Below, one piece after another: positions 52,987 through 61,660 of a DNA stretch of 64,000 nucleotides. The notes beneath the pieces were generated by a model, which saw only the letters and a list, made by a program, of their open reading frames with translations, had not been told where the DNA came from and made no database searches. Position numbers and translations under genes: made by a program. This stretch comes from Streptacidiphilus sp. 4-A2 (GTDB lineage: Bacteria > Actinomycetota > Actinomycetes > Streptomycetales > Streptomycetaceae): positions 6,001,845-6,065,844 of the forward strand of contig JAAFYY010000001.1 of assembly GCA_014284505.1 (NCBI GenBank), written 5' to 3'. How positions within the stretch are numbered: position 1 is the first letter of the stretch; every line of letters begins with the position of its first letter.

Positions 52987-53056
52987 ATTCAGACTAGTGA
53001 GCCGGAGGGCGGGCGGCAAGCGCCCGGAGGAGTGGCACCCCGGGAAGGAAGCAGCG

Positions 53057-53724
53057 ATGGCCGTACAGCTGCACGAACTGCTGGACCCGGCGCAGGCGGC
53101 CCTGGTCACCTGCGAGTGCCAGAACGGGGTGCTCGGCGAGGCGGCGGTGTTCCCGGCCCTGGCCGAGGCCGCCGCGCGGCCGGGCTGGTGCCCGGTGCGG
53201 ACGCTGGTGCTGGCCGCGCGCCGGGCCGGAATCCCGGTGCTGCACTGCACCGCCCTGCGCCGGACGGACGGCCTGGGCGCCGCCGGCAACGCCCGGCTGT
53301 TCGCGGCGGCCGCGCGGCCCCGCCGCTGACCCCCGGCTCGGCGGCGGCCGCGCTGCACCCGGGAATCGGCGCCGACCCCGAGCGCGACCTGGTCCTGCCC
53401 AGGCTGCACGGCCTCGGCCCGTTCCAGGACACCGGCCTGTCCTCGACCCTGCGCAACCTCGGCGCCCGCACCGTGGTCTGCGTCGGGGTGTCGCTCAATG
53501 TCGCCCTGCTGGAGCTGGTGCTGGGGGCGGTGGACGCGGGCTTCCAGGCCGTGCTGCCGCAGGACGCGGTGGCCGGGACCCCGCCGCGGTACGCCGCCGA
53601 CGTGCTCCGACACACCCTGGCCCTGGTGGCCACGCTGACCGACACCGCCACCGTGTCCGACCGCTGGAACTCGGCCGCTTGCGCCACACACATTGACAAC
53701 CACTCGCACCAGGGCCATATCTGA
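53057..53724 (+). CDS. Isochorismatase-like protein without the usual catalytic Cys (frame broken)
   Basis: About 222 residues, cysteine-hydrolase (isochorismatase) fold. Start AVQLHELLDPAQAALVTCEC, with QNGVLGEA where the catalytic Asp region lies (Glu here); RTLVLAARRAGIPVLHCTAL follows. After a break near 53318 comes GARTVVCVGVSLNVALLELV, where the fold usually has a nucleophilic Cys after G-V-x-x-x-x; here it is Ala. A related GVSLN subgroup exists in actinomycetes. So it may be non-catalytic or use other chemistry. ATG at 53057, GGAAGGAA upstream. Confidence 0.8.
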
Positions 53725-53735
53725 GAGACAGTCAG
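53721..53735. promoter_or_regulatory. CTGACG-type operator-like site E
   Basis: CTGAGAGACAGTCAG, inverted repeat CTGA-N7-TCAG overlapping the isochorismatase-like stop codon and 20 bases before the acyl-CoA synthetase start. Same length and outer arms as sites B and C. Confidence 0.4.
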
Positions 53736-53755
53736 ATCAAGCGGAGGGGACCGGT

Positions 53756-55422
53756 ATGAGCAGCGGCGGCAGCACCGCGCCCGAACCGCTCGACGGAGCG
53801 CCGACGCTCTGGGAGCTGCTCGAGCGCCGGGTGGCACTCACCCCGGACGCGCCCATGCTGATCCAGCAGCTCCCCGCCGCCGCCCCGCAGGGGGACGCCG
53901 CCGCAGAGGACGGCACCGCAGCGGACGCCGAGGTGGACGCCGCCGCGCTCGACCGCGTCCTCAGCTTCCGCGAGGTGCGGGACCGCGCCGAGCGGGTCGC
54001 CGCCGGGCTGCATGCCGAGTACGGCGTCACCGGGGCACCCCGGTCGCCTGGCAGCTGCCCACCCGGATCGAGACCGTGTGGTGTCGCTGGCGCTGTCCCG
54101 GCTGGGCGCGGTGCAGACGCCGGTGATCGCCATCTACCGGGGGCGGAGGTCGGCCGGATCCTGCGCGAGTCCGGGGCCGGGCTGTTCCTGGTTCCCGGCG
54201 TCTGGCGCGGCTTCGACTACCCGCGGCTGGCGCGGGAGCTGTGCGCCGACTGGCCCGCCCCGCCGCGGGTGCGCACCGCCTACGACTGGCCGACCTGCCG
54301 GACGGCGATCCGGCGACGCTGCCCCCGCCGCCGCGCACCGATCTGGTCGCCGAGCGCGCCCGGTCCGCTGGGTCTACTACACCTCGGGCAGCACCGCCGC
54401 GCCCAAGGGCGCCCGGCACACCGATCCCACGCTGATCGCCGGGGGCGTCGGCCTGGCCCGGGCGCTGGAGCTGCGCCCGGGGGACGTCGGCTCGATCGCC
54501 TTCCCCTATGCCCATGTCGGCGGCGTGGACTATCTGGTGACCATGCTGCTGCGGGGTTTCCCGGCGCTGCTGACCGAGGTGTTCGCCCTGCCCGGGGCAC
54601 TGCCGGCGTACCGGCGGAACGCGGTGACCGTGGCCGGCGGAGCACCGCCTTCTATGCCGCCTTCCTGGCCGAGCAGCGCGGGCTGCCGCCGGGCGAGCGG
54701 CTGCTGCCCGGCCTGCGGCTGATCACCGGCGCGGCGCGCCGCGCCCGCCGGAGATGTACCACGAGGTCCGCGCCGAACTCGACTGCCTGCTGGCGCACGG
54801 CTACGGGATGACCGAGGCCCCGACCATCTGCATGGGCTCGCCGCTGGACACCCCCGAGCAGCTGTCCCGGACCGAGGGCCGCCCGGTGGCGGGGGTGGAG
54901 GTCCGGGTCGTCCGGCTGGACGGCGGCGGGGACGCGGCCGCGGACACGGTCGGCGAGGTGTGGCTGCGCGGGCGGTGGTCTGCCGGGGCTACACCGATCC
55001 GGAGCTGACCGCCCGGGCGTTCTCCCCCGGCGGCTGGTTCCACACCGGCGATCTGGGCCTGCTGCGCCCGGACGGGCATCTGGTGCTGACCGGGCGGCTG
55101 AAGGACATCATCATCCGCAAGGGCGAGAACATCTCCCCGCAGGAGATAGAGGACCTGATCTACCAGGACCCGCGGGTGGCCGGGGTGGCCGTGGTCGGCC
55201 TGCCGGATCCGGTCCGCGGGGAGCGGGTGTGCGCGGTGGTCGAGCGCCGCCCGGGGCTGGAGCCGCCGACGCTGGCGGAGCTCGCGGCCGGCTGCGCGCG
55301 GCCGGGCTGATGGCGCAGAAGATCCCGAGCAGCTGGAAGTGGTGGACGCGCTGCCGCGCAACGAGACCCTGCGCAAGGTGCTGAAGCAGGAGCTGCGCGA
55401 GCTGTTCGCAACCCTGCCGTGA
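53756..55422 (+). CDS. Acyl-CoA synthetase, AMP-forming (many frame breaks)
   Basis: Class I adenylate-forming enzyme that activates a carboxylic acid to its CoA thioester, about 556 residues. The ATP-binding loop reads YYTSGSTAAPKGARHTDPTL; ELDCLLAHGYGMTEAPTICM is the A5 motif; AFSPGGWFHTGDLGLLRPDG is A7; GRLKDIIIRKGENISPQEIE is A8; the end LPRNETLRKVLKQELREL has the catalytic-Lys motif. At least six indels occur between 54020 and 55330. ATG at 53756. It probably starts the pathway by activating its acid substrate. Confidence 0.88.
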
Positions 55423-55808
55423 CCGATCCCAACCCCTGACCGCACCCTGACCGCCCGCCGCCGGCCCCTGATCTTCACCAGGGTCACGGCCCGGAGCGGA
55501 GTCCGGGTCGAGGTTCGCGCAGGGTTCGACGAGTAAGAGAAGACGCAGCTCGGAGTGGTCGGGCAACCCGCAGGGGACGCGGATTCCCCGCCACCCGGCC
55601 GTTCGAGTGTCATCCATTGGTATGAAAATCTTTACGGGTTCCAGGTAATCTCAAGGTAAGCTCGCCTCCCGGAACCCCCTACGCGGCTGTGAAGCTGTCG
55701 AAGGTCGCAACGTGGCGGCCCAGACCGCGTCACTACTTGCGGATTCCGTCCGGCTGTCGTCCACCTGACGGCAGCGTTCGACGGCGGGAGAATCCGGAAG
55801 GGTAAGCG
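55423..55808. other. Gap before the esterase gene
   Basis: 386 bases without a gene. It contains a 7-bp inverted repeat GGGTTCC/GGAACCC separated by about 28 bases (near 55635-55680) and probably the esterase promoter; nothing else is supported. Confidence 0.4.
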
Positions 55809-56925
55809 ATGAGTCTCACTGGAGCGCCGTTCTTCGCCATCACCATCGCGCTTGTGGTGCTGGCGATCGTCGGCATGGCCGCGTTGTGGAACCGGATACC
55901 CGGGCCGACTGTGCTCAAGGTCACCGGCCGAATAGGGCTGACCCTGTTCAGCCAGGCAGCCGCGGTGCTGATGGTGCTGGTGTATGTCAACAACAGCATG
56001 GGCCCCTTCTACGACAGCTGGGGCGACCTCTTCGGCGACAACGCCACCGTGCAGCTCACCGGCGGCAACGGCCAGGCCGGGAGCACCGGCACCGGGACGG
56101 CCACCGGCGGCGCGGTCACCCCCGCCGAGAAGCTCACGTTCACCACGTACAGCACCGGTGTCCTGAAGACCAAGGCCGTTGGTCCCGAGTCGCGGATCAA
56201 GGGCAGCCTGTATGTCTGGCTGCCGCCGCAGTACAACCAGCCCGAGTACGCCCACACCCAGTTCCCGGTGGTGGAGCTGCTGCCCGGAACCCCCGGCACC
56301 CCGCAGGCCTGGTTCGGCACCATGAAGGCCAACACCGAGCTGCAGAAGCTCATGGCGAGGGCAAGGCCAAGCCGATGATCCTGGTCTCGGCCACGCTGAA
56401 CATGTTCGGCGGCGGCAACGACTCCGGCTGCGCCAACCTGCCGGGGAGCTACCAGACCGCGACCTGGCTGGCCAAGGACGTGCCGACGCTGATCAAGTCC
56501 AACTTCCGGGCCGCGACCACCGCCGCGCACTGGGCGATCATGGGCTACTCGGCCGGCGGCTACTGCTCGGCCAACCTCACCGTGCAGTACCCCACCACCT
56601 TCCATGCCGCGGTCACCATGTCCGGCTACAACGCGCCGGACGCGGCCATCGTCCTCAAGGACCCGGCGCTGGCCGCCGCCAACAACCCGTACCTGCTGCT
56701 GAAGCAGGCCAAGCAGCAGCCCGACGTGGTGCTGCTCGCGGCCGGCTCGCTCCAGGACCCGGGCACCGTGCCGGACGCCCGGGCGCTGGTCGGCGCGCTG
56801 CGGCACCCGGCCCGAGCCGGGTGATGGTGCTGGACCGCGGCGACCACACCACCGCGGTGTTCGAGACCATGCTGCCGGAGTCCCTGGTCTGGCTCTCCCA
56901 GCAGATCGCGGCCACCCCGGTCTGA
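55809..56925 (+). CDS. Membrane-anchored alpha/beta-hydrolase esterase (frame broken)
   Basis: About 372 residues. Two or three hydrophobic segments at the N-terminus (FFAITIALVVLAIVGMAALW; LTLFSQAAAVLMVLVYVNN) anchor an extracellular esterase domain like the putative esterase/antigen-85 family. Nucleophile elbow IMGYSAGGYCSANL gives Ser; other typical parts are VVELLPGTPGTPQAWFGT and the C-terminal LDRGDHTTAVFETML with the catalytic His. Breaks lie near 56360 and 56812. GGAAGGG precedes the ATG. Followed by a strong terminator. Confidence 0.85.
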
Positions 56926-56958
56926 GCCGCCGAAGCTGAGCGACTGCACCAGAACGAC

Positions 56959-56998
56959 GGAAAGCCCCGGGCCGGATTCCTCCGGCCCGGGGCTTTCC
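56959..56998. terminator. Bidirectional terminator after the esterase
   Basis: Perfect 18-bp stem GGAAAGCCCCGGGCCGGA with loop TTCC, 33 bases after the esterase stop. It can also serve transcripts arriving from the minus strand. Confidence 0.9.
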
Positions 56999-57019
56999 GC
57001 TGCCCGGAGGCGGCACCGG

Positions 57020-57223
57020 CGTCACGGACAGCCGGGCGTCACGGACAGCCGGGCGTCACGGACAGCCGGGCGTCACGGACAGCCGGGCGTCACGGACAGC
57101 CGGGCGTCACGGACAGCCGGGCGTCACGGACAGCCGGGCGTCACGGACAGCCGGGCGTCACGGACAGCCGGGCGTCACGGACAGCCGGGCGTCACGGACA
57201 GCCGGGCGTCACGGACAGCCGGG
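57020..57223. repeat. 17-bp minisatellite, 12 copies
   Basis: Exactly 12 identical tandem copies (204 bp) of CGTCACGGACAGCCGGG. The array covers the 3' end of the glycosyltransferase gene. Since 17 is not a multiple of three, each copy changes reading frame, and every frame meets a TGA (from CCGTGA) within about three copies. There are no spacers, so it is not a CRISPR array. Confidence 0.97.
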
Positions 57224-59382
57224 CCGAACACCTCGCGGACCACCCGCTCCGCCGCGCCGCCGTCGTCCCACGGGCAGAAGCGCTCCCGGAAGGCCGCGCG
57301 GGCCTTGGCGGCCTCCGGGCCGGCCGCCGAGCCGTCCAGCAGCGCCTGCCGCAACTCGGCCGTGGTGGTGGTGAACAGCCCCGGCGGCTCGGCCCGCAGG
57401 TCGAAGTAGACGCCGCGGATCCGCTGGTACTCCTCCCAGTCCGGGGCGAAGACCACGATCGGGCGGTCCAGCACCGCGTAGTCGAACATCGTCGAGGAGT
57501 AGTCGGTGACCAGGATGTCGCCGCCAGGTAGAGCTCCTCCACCGAGGGGTGCGCGGACACGTCCAGCACCTGCCCGGCGCCCGCGCCCAGGTCGCGCGTG
57601 GCGTCCGTGTAGAAGTAGTGGGTGCGCACCAGCAGGGTGAAGTCCGGGCCGAGCCCGGTCGCCAGCTCGGCGAGGTCCAGTACCGGGGTGTAGCCCGCGT
57701 GCTGCTCCCGGTGCGTGGGCGCGTACAGCACCACCGTGCGCCCCTCGGGGATGCCCAGGCGCCACGGATCCCGGCGCTGCTCCCGCGTCCGCCGCCCGCG
57801 AGCCGGTCGTTGCGCGGGTAGCCGGTCTCCAGCACCCGGTAGCGGCCCGGGTAGGCGCTGCCGAAGGCCGCGGTGGAGTGCGGATTGGCGCGAGACCAGG
57901 TAGTCCCAGCGGGCCACATGCTCCAGCATCCGCTCGAAGTCCATGTCGCCGCCCGCCTCCGGGCGGTCGCGCAGGTCCAGCCCGAGCAGCTTCAGCGGGG
58001 TGCCGTGCTGCGTCTGCACATGCACCGAACCGGGCCGCTTGGTCATGGTGTGCGGAAGTTGACGTTGTTCACCAGGTACTTGGCGGTGGCCATCGCCCGC
58101 AGATAGCGGGGTGTTGGCGATCACGTACGGCACCCCCGGCGGCAGCGCCGCGGCCTGGGCCCTGGTCTCCACCACCCACACCCCGCGCACCCCGGGGGCC
58201 AGCTCGCGGGCCTTCTCGTAGATCGCGGCCGGGTTGCAGGCATAGCCCCGGTACCAGTACGCGGCGTAGACAGCGAGCCCCTCGTCCAGCGGCAGCCGCC
58301 GGTACGCCTCGTAGAGGCCGCGCCGTCCGGCGCTGCGGACCGCCTTGCGGGCGCCCCGGCTCAGCCCCCGGCCGCCCTGCTTCAGCGTCCGCCGCAGCGT
58401 CCTCGGCAGCGCCTGGAGCGGACGCAGCTGCTGGTAGGCGCCCCAGGCGTCGCGCTCCACCAGTCGGTACTGGACGCCGCGCAGCCCGGACGGATGGGTG
58501 TAGCCGGCCGGGCGGTGCCGGCGGAAGTGCTCGGCGGTGCGGGGAAGAACTCCGCGCGCAGCCCGTCCGGCACCAGCCCGGGGGTGTCCAGGGGTCACCG
58601 CCTGCTTGACGGTCCGGTCGAAGACCTGCCGGCGCAGCGCGTCCGGGACCCCGGGCCACCGGTCCAGGAAGCCGAAGACCGCGTCGTACTGGGCGAAGGC
58701 GTCGGCATGCCGGGGCGAGGCGGTGTTGGTGATCGCCCCCTCCCGCTGCCGCCGAGAAATAGCAGTCCTGGTCCAGGTAGCTGATCCGCTCGGCGGCGAT
58801 CAGCAGCGGATAGGTGACCGAGATGTCCTCGTAGTAGCCGTCGCCGAAGCGGACGTCCAGGCCCCGCAGGAAGTCGCGGCGGACCACCTTGTTCCAGGCC
58901 GAGAGGATCATCTGGAGCAGCGCCGGGCGCTCGGCCAGGGTGAAGGTCTCTGGGACGCCGTCGAGCAGCCGCCGCCAGGTGTCCGGCTCGTGCTGCCGTC
59001 GGGTAGACCCGGGCGAAGCCGGTGACCAGCACGTCCGGCCGGAGCGCGGCCAGCCGCCCGGCGACCGCGCCGACCGCGCCGGGCGCCAGCCAGTCGTCGC
59101 TGTCGACGAACCAGACGTATTCGCCGACGGCCTCGGCCAGCCCGGCCTCGCGGGCCCCGCCGAGGCCGCGGTTGGGGTCCAGGTGCAGCACGGTGAGCCG
59201 GGGTCCGCGGCCGCGTAGGCGTCGAGGACGTCCCCGCTGCCGTCGGGCGAGCAGTCGTCCACCGCGACCACCTGCAACCGCACCTGCTCGGGGACGTCCT
59301 CCAGGATGGAGTCCAGGCAGCGCGGCAGGTAGTCGACGACGCCGTACACGGGCAGGACGATGCTCAGGCTCACTGCGTTCAC
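57175..59382 (-). CDS. Bifunctional GT2 glycosyltransferase / CDP-glycerol glycerophosphotransferase (frames broken)
   Basis: About 735 residues in two domains. The first starts SLSIVLPVYGVVDYLPRCLD with VVAVDDCSPDGSGDVLDAYA and WFVDSDDWLAPGAVGAVAGR, the GT2 A-domain with DxD motif. The second is TagF/TagB-like: VHVQTQHGTPLKLLGLDLRD, VVLYAPTHREQHAGYTPVLD, LVRTHYFYTDATRDLGAG, and GDILVTDYSSTMFDYAVLDR, all signatures of CDP-glycerol glycerophosphotransferases. It likely builds a teichoic acid or related wall polymer. At least eight indels interrupt it. The stop falls in the third unit of the 17-bp repeat, so the C-terminus (RDARLSVTPGCP) is repeat-encoded. Start GTG 59382 or 59373. Confidence 0.85.
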
Positions 59383-59405
59383 GGTTCCCGAGCCTACTGG
59401 TCGGC

Positions 59406-59892
59406 TCAGGCGGGCCGGGCGAGGGAGGCTTCCGGCGGGGCAGGGGCGGTGGCCGAGGCCACGTCGGGGTAGATGTCGAACAGCCGCCGCAGCCCGAGCG
59501 CGGTGAACACCCGGTGCACGTGCCCGCTGTCCCCGCTGCCCCCGGCGGAGCCGCTGACCCTCGCCGCGTCGCCGACCGGCACGTCGCCGACCGGTACGCC
59601 GCCACCCGGTACGCCCCGCCGTCGGGCGCGGCCCCGGCCCCGGCGGCAGCACCAGCCGCAGCTCCCCGGAGCAGGAGCGCAGCAGCCGCCGGGCGCCGAT
59701 CAGCACGCCCACCCCGCTGGAGTCGCAGAAGCGCACCGCGCCGAGGTCGAGCACCACCCGGTGTCCGCCCTCGGCCACCGCCCGGTGCAGCTCGGTCCTG
59801 ATCTGTCCGCCCGTCACCAGGTCGATCTCGCCCTGGACCCGCAGCACCGCCCAGCCCTGGTGCTGCTCGGTACTCACCGTCAGTGTCGTCAC
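59406..59892 (-). CDS. STAS-domain anti-sigma factor antagonist (frame broken)
   Basis: About 162 residues; SpoIIAA/RsbV-like. GWAVLRVQGEIDLVTGGQIR, then LDLGAVRFCDSSGVGVLIGA with the phosphoacceptor Ser in DSSG. Opposes RsbW-type kinases in sigma factor control. After a break near 59640 the C-terminal extension (HVHRVFTALGLRRLFDIYPD) is recovered. GTG at 59892; no strong ribosome site. Confidence 0.85.
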
Positions 59893-60109
59893 GCCACGCC
59901 GCAATTCTCAGCTTGTTGGGACAGGACCGGTCGGATTCGGTCACGGCCTGCCGTGACACCTGATCAGGTTAGCGGGGCAGTTCGGACAAACGTCGCGCGC
60001 CCGCCTGAACAGACGACAGATTCACAAGCCCGGCACAACCGTCACCCAACCGCCAGGTCAGGCCCACAGGCGTCAGCCCGCGCGAGGTCGGGAGGAGTCC
60101 GCGGCCCGG

Positions 60110-60979
60110 TCAGCCGAAGACCACGGTGCGGCTGCCGTTGAGCAGCACCCGGCGCTCGGCGTGCCACTTGACCGCGCGCGCCAGCGCCTGGCACTCGGCG
60201 TCCCGGCCGAGCGCCACCAGGCCCTCCGGGGAGACGTCGTGGCTGACCCGGACCACCTCCTGCTCGATGATCGGGCCCTCGTCCAGCGCGGCCGTGACAT
60301 AGTGCGCGGTCGCGCCGATCAGCTTCACGCCGCGGTCGTGCGCCTGGTGATAGGGCCGGGCGCCCTTGAAGCTGGGCAGGAAGGAGTGGTGGATGTTGAT
60401 CGCCCGGCCGGCCAGGGCCTTGCACAGGTCGTCCGAGAGCACCTGCATGTAGCGGGCCAGCACCACCAGGTCGACCTGCTCCCGCTCGACCAGCTCCAGC
60501 AGCGCCGCCTCGGCCTCGGGCTTGGTGTCGGCGGTGACCGGGATGTGCGTGAACGGGACCTGGTAGGAGTCGGCCAGCTTCCGGAAGTCGGTGTGGTTGG
60601 AGACCACCCCGACCACGTCCACCGGCAGCGCCCCGCTGCCGGCCCGGAACAGCAGGTCGTTCAGGCAGTGGCCGAACTTGCTGACCAGCAGCAGCACCCG
60701 GGCGCGCTCGGCGCTCGGGTGGATCTGCCAGTCCATCCGGAAGGCGTCGCCGGTGGCGGCGAAGCTGGCGTGCAGCTTCTCCAGGGTGACCGGGGCCTCC
60801 GCGGAGAAGTGCACCCGCATGAAGAACAGCCCGGAGACGGCGTCGCCGAACTGCTGGCTGTCCACGATGTTGCAGCCGGTGCGGAACAGGTAGCTGGACA
60901 CGGCGTGCACGATGCCCTGCGTGTCGGGGCAGGACAGGGTCAGTACGTACTGGTCCGGGCCGGGCTGCTGCTGTGCCAC
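60110..60979 (-). CDS. purU: Formyltetrahydrofolate deformylase
   Basis: Hydrolyses 10-formyl-THF to THF and formate, balancing one-carbon pools. 289 residues, intact. N-terminal ACT domain (YVLTLSCPDTQGIVHAVSSY), catalytic formyltransferase-like domain with VVGVVSNHTDFRKLADSYQV, INIHHSFLPSFKGARPYHQA (catalytic His) and GATAHYVTAALDEGPIIEQE. GTG at 60979. Next to the SCO4402-like gene as in streptomycetes. Confidence 0.95.
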   Translation of the reverse strand: MAQQQPGPDQYVLTLSCPDTQGIVHAVSSYLFRTGCNIVDSQQFGDAVSGLFFMRVHFSAEAPVTLEKLHASFAATGDAFRMDWQIHPSAERARVLLLVSKFGHCLNDLLFRAGSGALPVDVVGVVSNHTDFRKLADSYQVPFTHIPVTADTKPEAEAALLELVEREQVDLVVLARYMQVLSDDLCKALAGRAINIHHSFLPSFKGARPYHQAHDRGVKLIGATAHYVTAALDEGPIIEQEVVRVSHDVSPEGLVALGRDAECQALARAVKWHAERRVLLNGSRTVVFG

Positions 60980-61057
60980 CGGGGGATTCCTCTCGCGCGG
61001 AACTCGCTCGTCAGAGGGTCCAGGGTGCCACAGCCGGGGGGCGGCGGCCGACCCGTC

Positions 61058-61507
61058 TCACGCGCTGGTGCGCAGCAGGATCCCCAGCACGGCCAGCGAC
61101 CGCGGCGGCAGCTCCGGGTCCTCGCCGTCGTTGGAGGCCAGCAGCAGATGGGCGTCCCGGCAGGCGCGGACGGCCTCGGCCCAGCCGTGGTGCTGGAGGT
61201 AGGCGCTGCTCGGCGCGTCCGGGCCGACCTGGTGCAGGATCCGCAGCACCCGCAGCACCGCGGCGTCCACCAGCGCGGCCTCGGCCGCGTCCCGGAAGAT
61301 CGACCCGACGTACTTCTCGGCGGACCAGCGATCCAGCCAGGTGTCCTCGACCAGGCGGTAGACGGCGTCGGTCACGTCGCCGTAACCGTCCCGGCCGGCG
61401 GCCCAGCACTCCTGCTGGAACCCCGGGTCGCCGAGCATGTGCAGCGCCGAGCGGACCCGCGCCCGCCAGCGCCACCAAGGTATGTCAGTGAGCGGCATGG
61501 CACCCAT
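61058..61507 (-). CDS. Conserved hypothetical protein, SCO4402-like
   Basis: About 149 residues, intact, mostly helical and without known domains. Reads PLTDIPWWRWRARVRSALHM, then TDAVYRLVEDTWLDRWSAEK and YVGSIFRDAAEAALVDAAVL. Similar proteins in streptomycetes are named after SCO4402 and lie beside purU. The start is ATG 61507 or 61498; the longer reading to 61648 has a Ser/Arg-rich leader without homology. Function unknown. Confidence 0.7.
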   Translation of the reverse strand: MGAMPLTDIPWWRWRARVRSALHMLGDPGFQQECWAAGRDGYGDVTDAVYRLVEDTWLDRWSAEKYVGSIFRDAAEAALVDAAVLRVLRILHQVGPDAPSSAYLQHHGWAEAVRACRDAHLLLASNDGEDPELPPRSLAVLGILLRTSA

Positions 61508-61660
61508 GCTGGCGGAACGGGTGCCCGTTCGAGAAGCCCTTGAGGAAGCCTGCTGAGAACCGCTCCGTGAATCCTGCATGGTGCCCGATACTACGGTCGT
61601 CGCGAGCGCCCCGCTCGCCCCGGCCGGGGGCCGCGGCGCGGTGGTCACCGGGCGCGGTGG

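Noticed and set aside
55500-55560. tRNA-like T-loop sequence (GGTTCGA)
   Set aside because: No acceptor stem or anticodon arm can be paired around it.
57020-57223. CRISPR array
   Set aside because: Repeats are 17 bp and directly adjacent with no spacers, and no cas genes are in the window.
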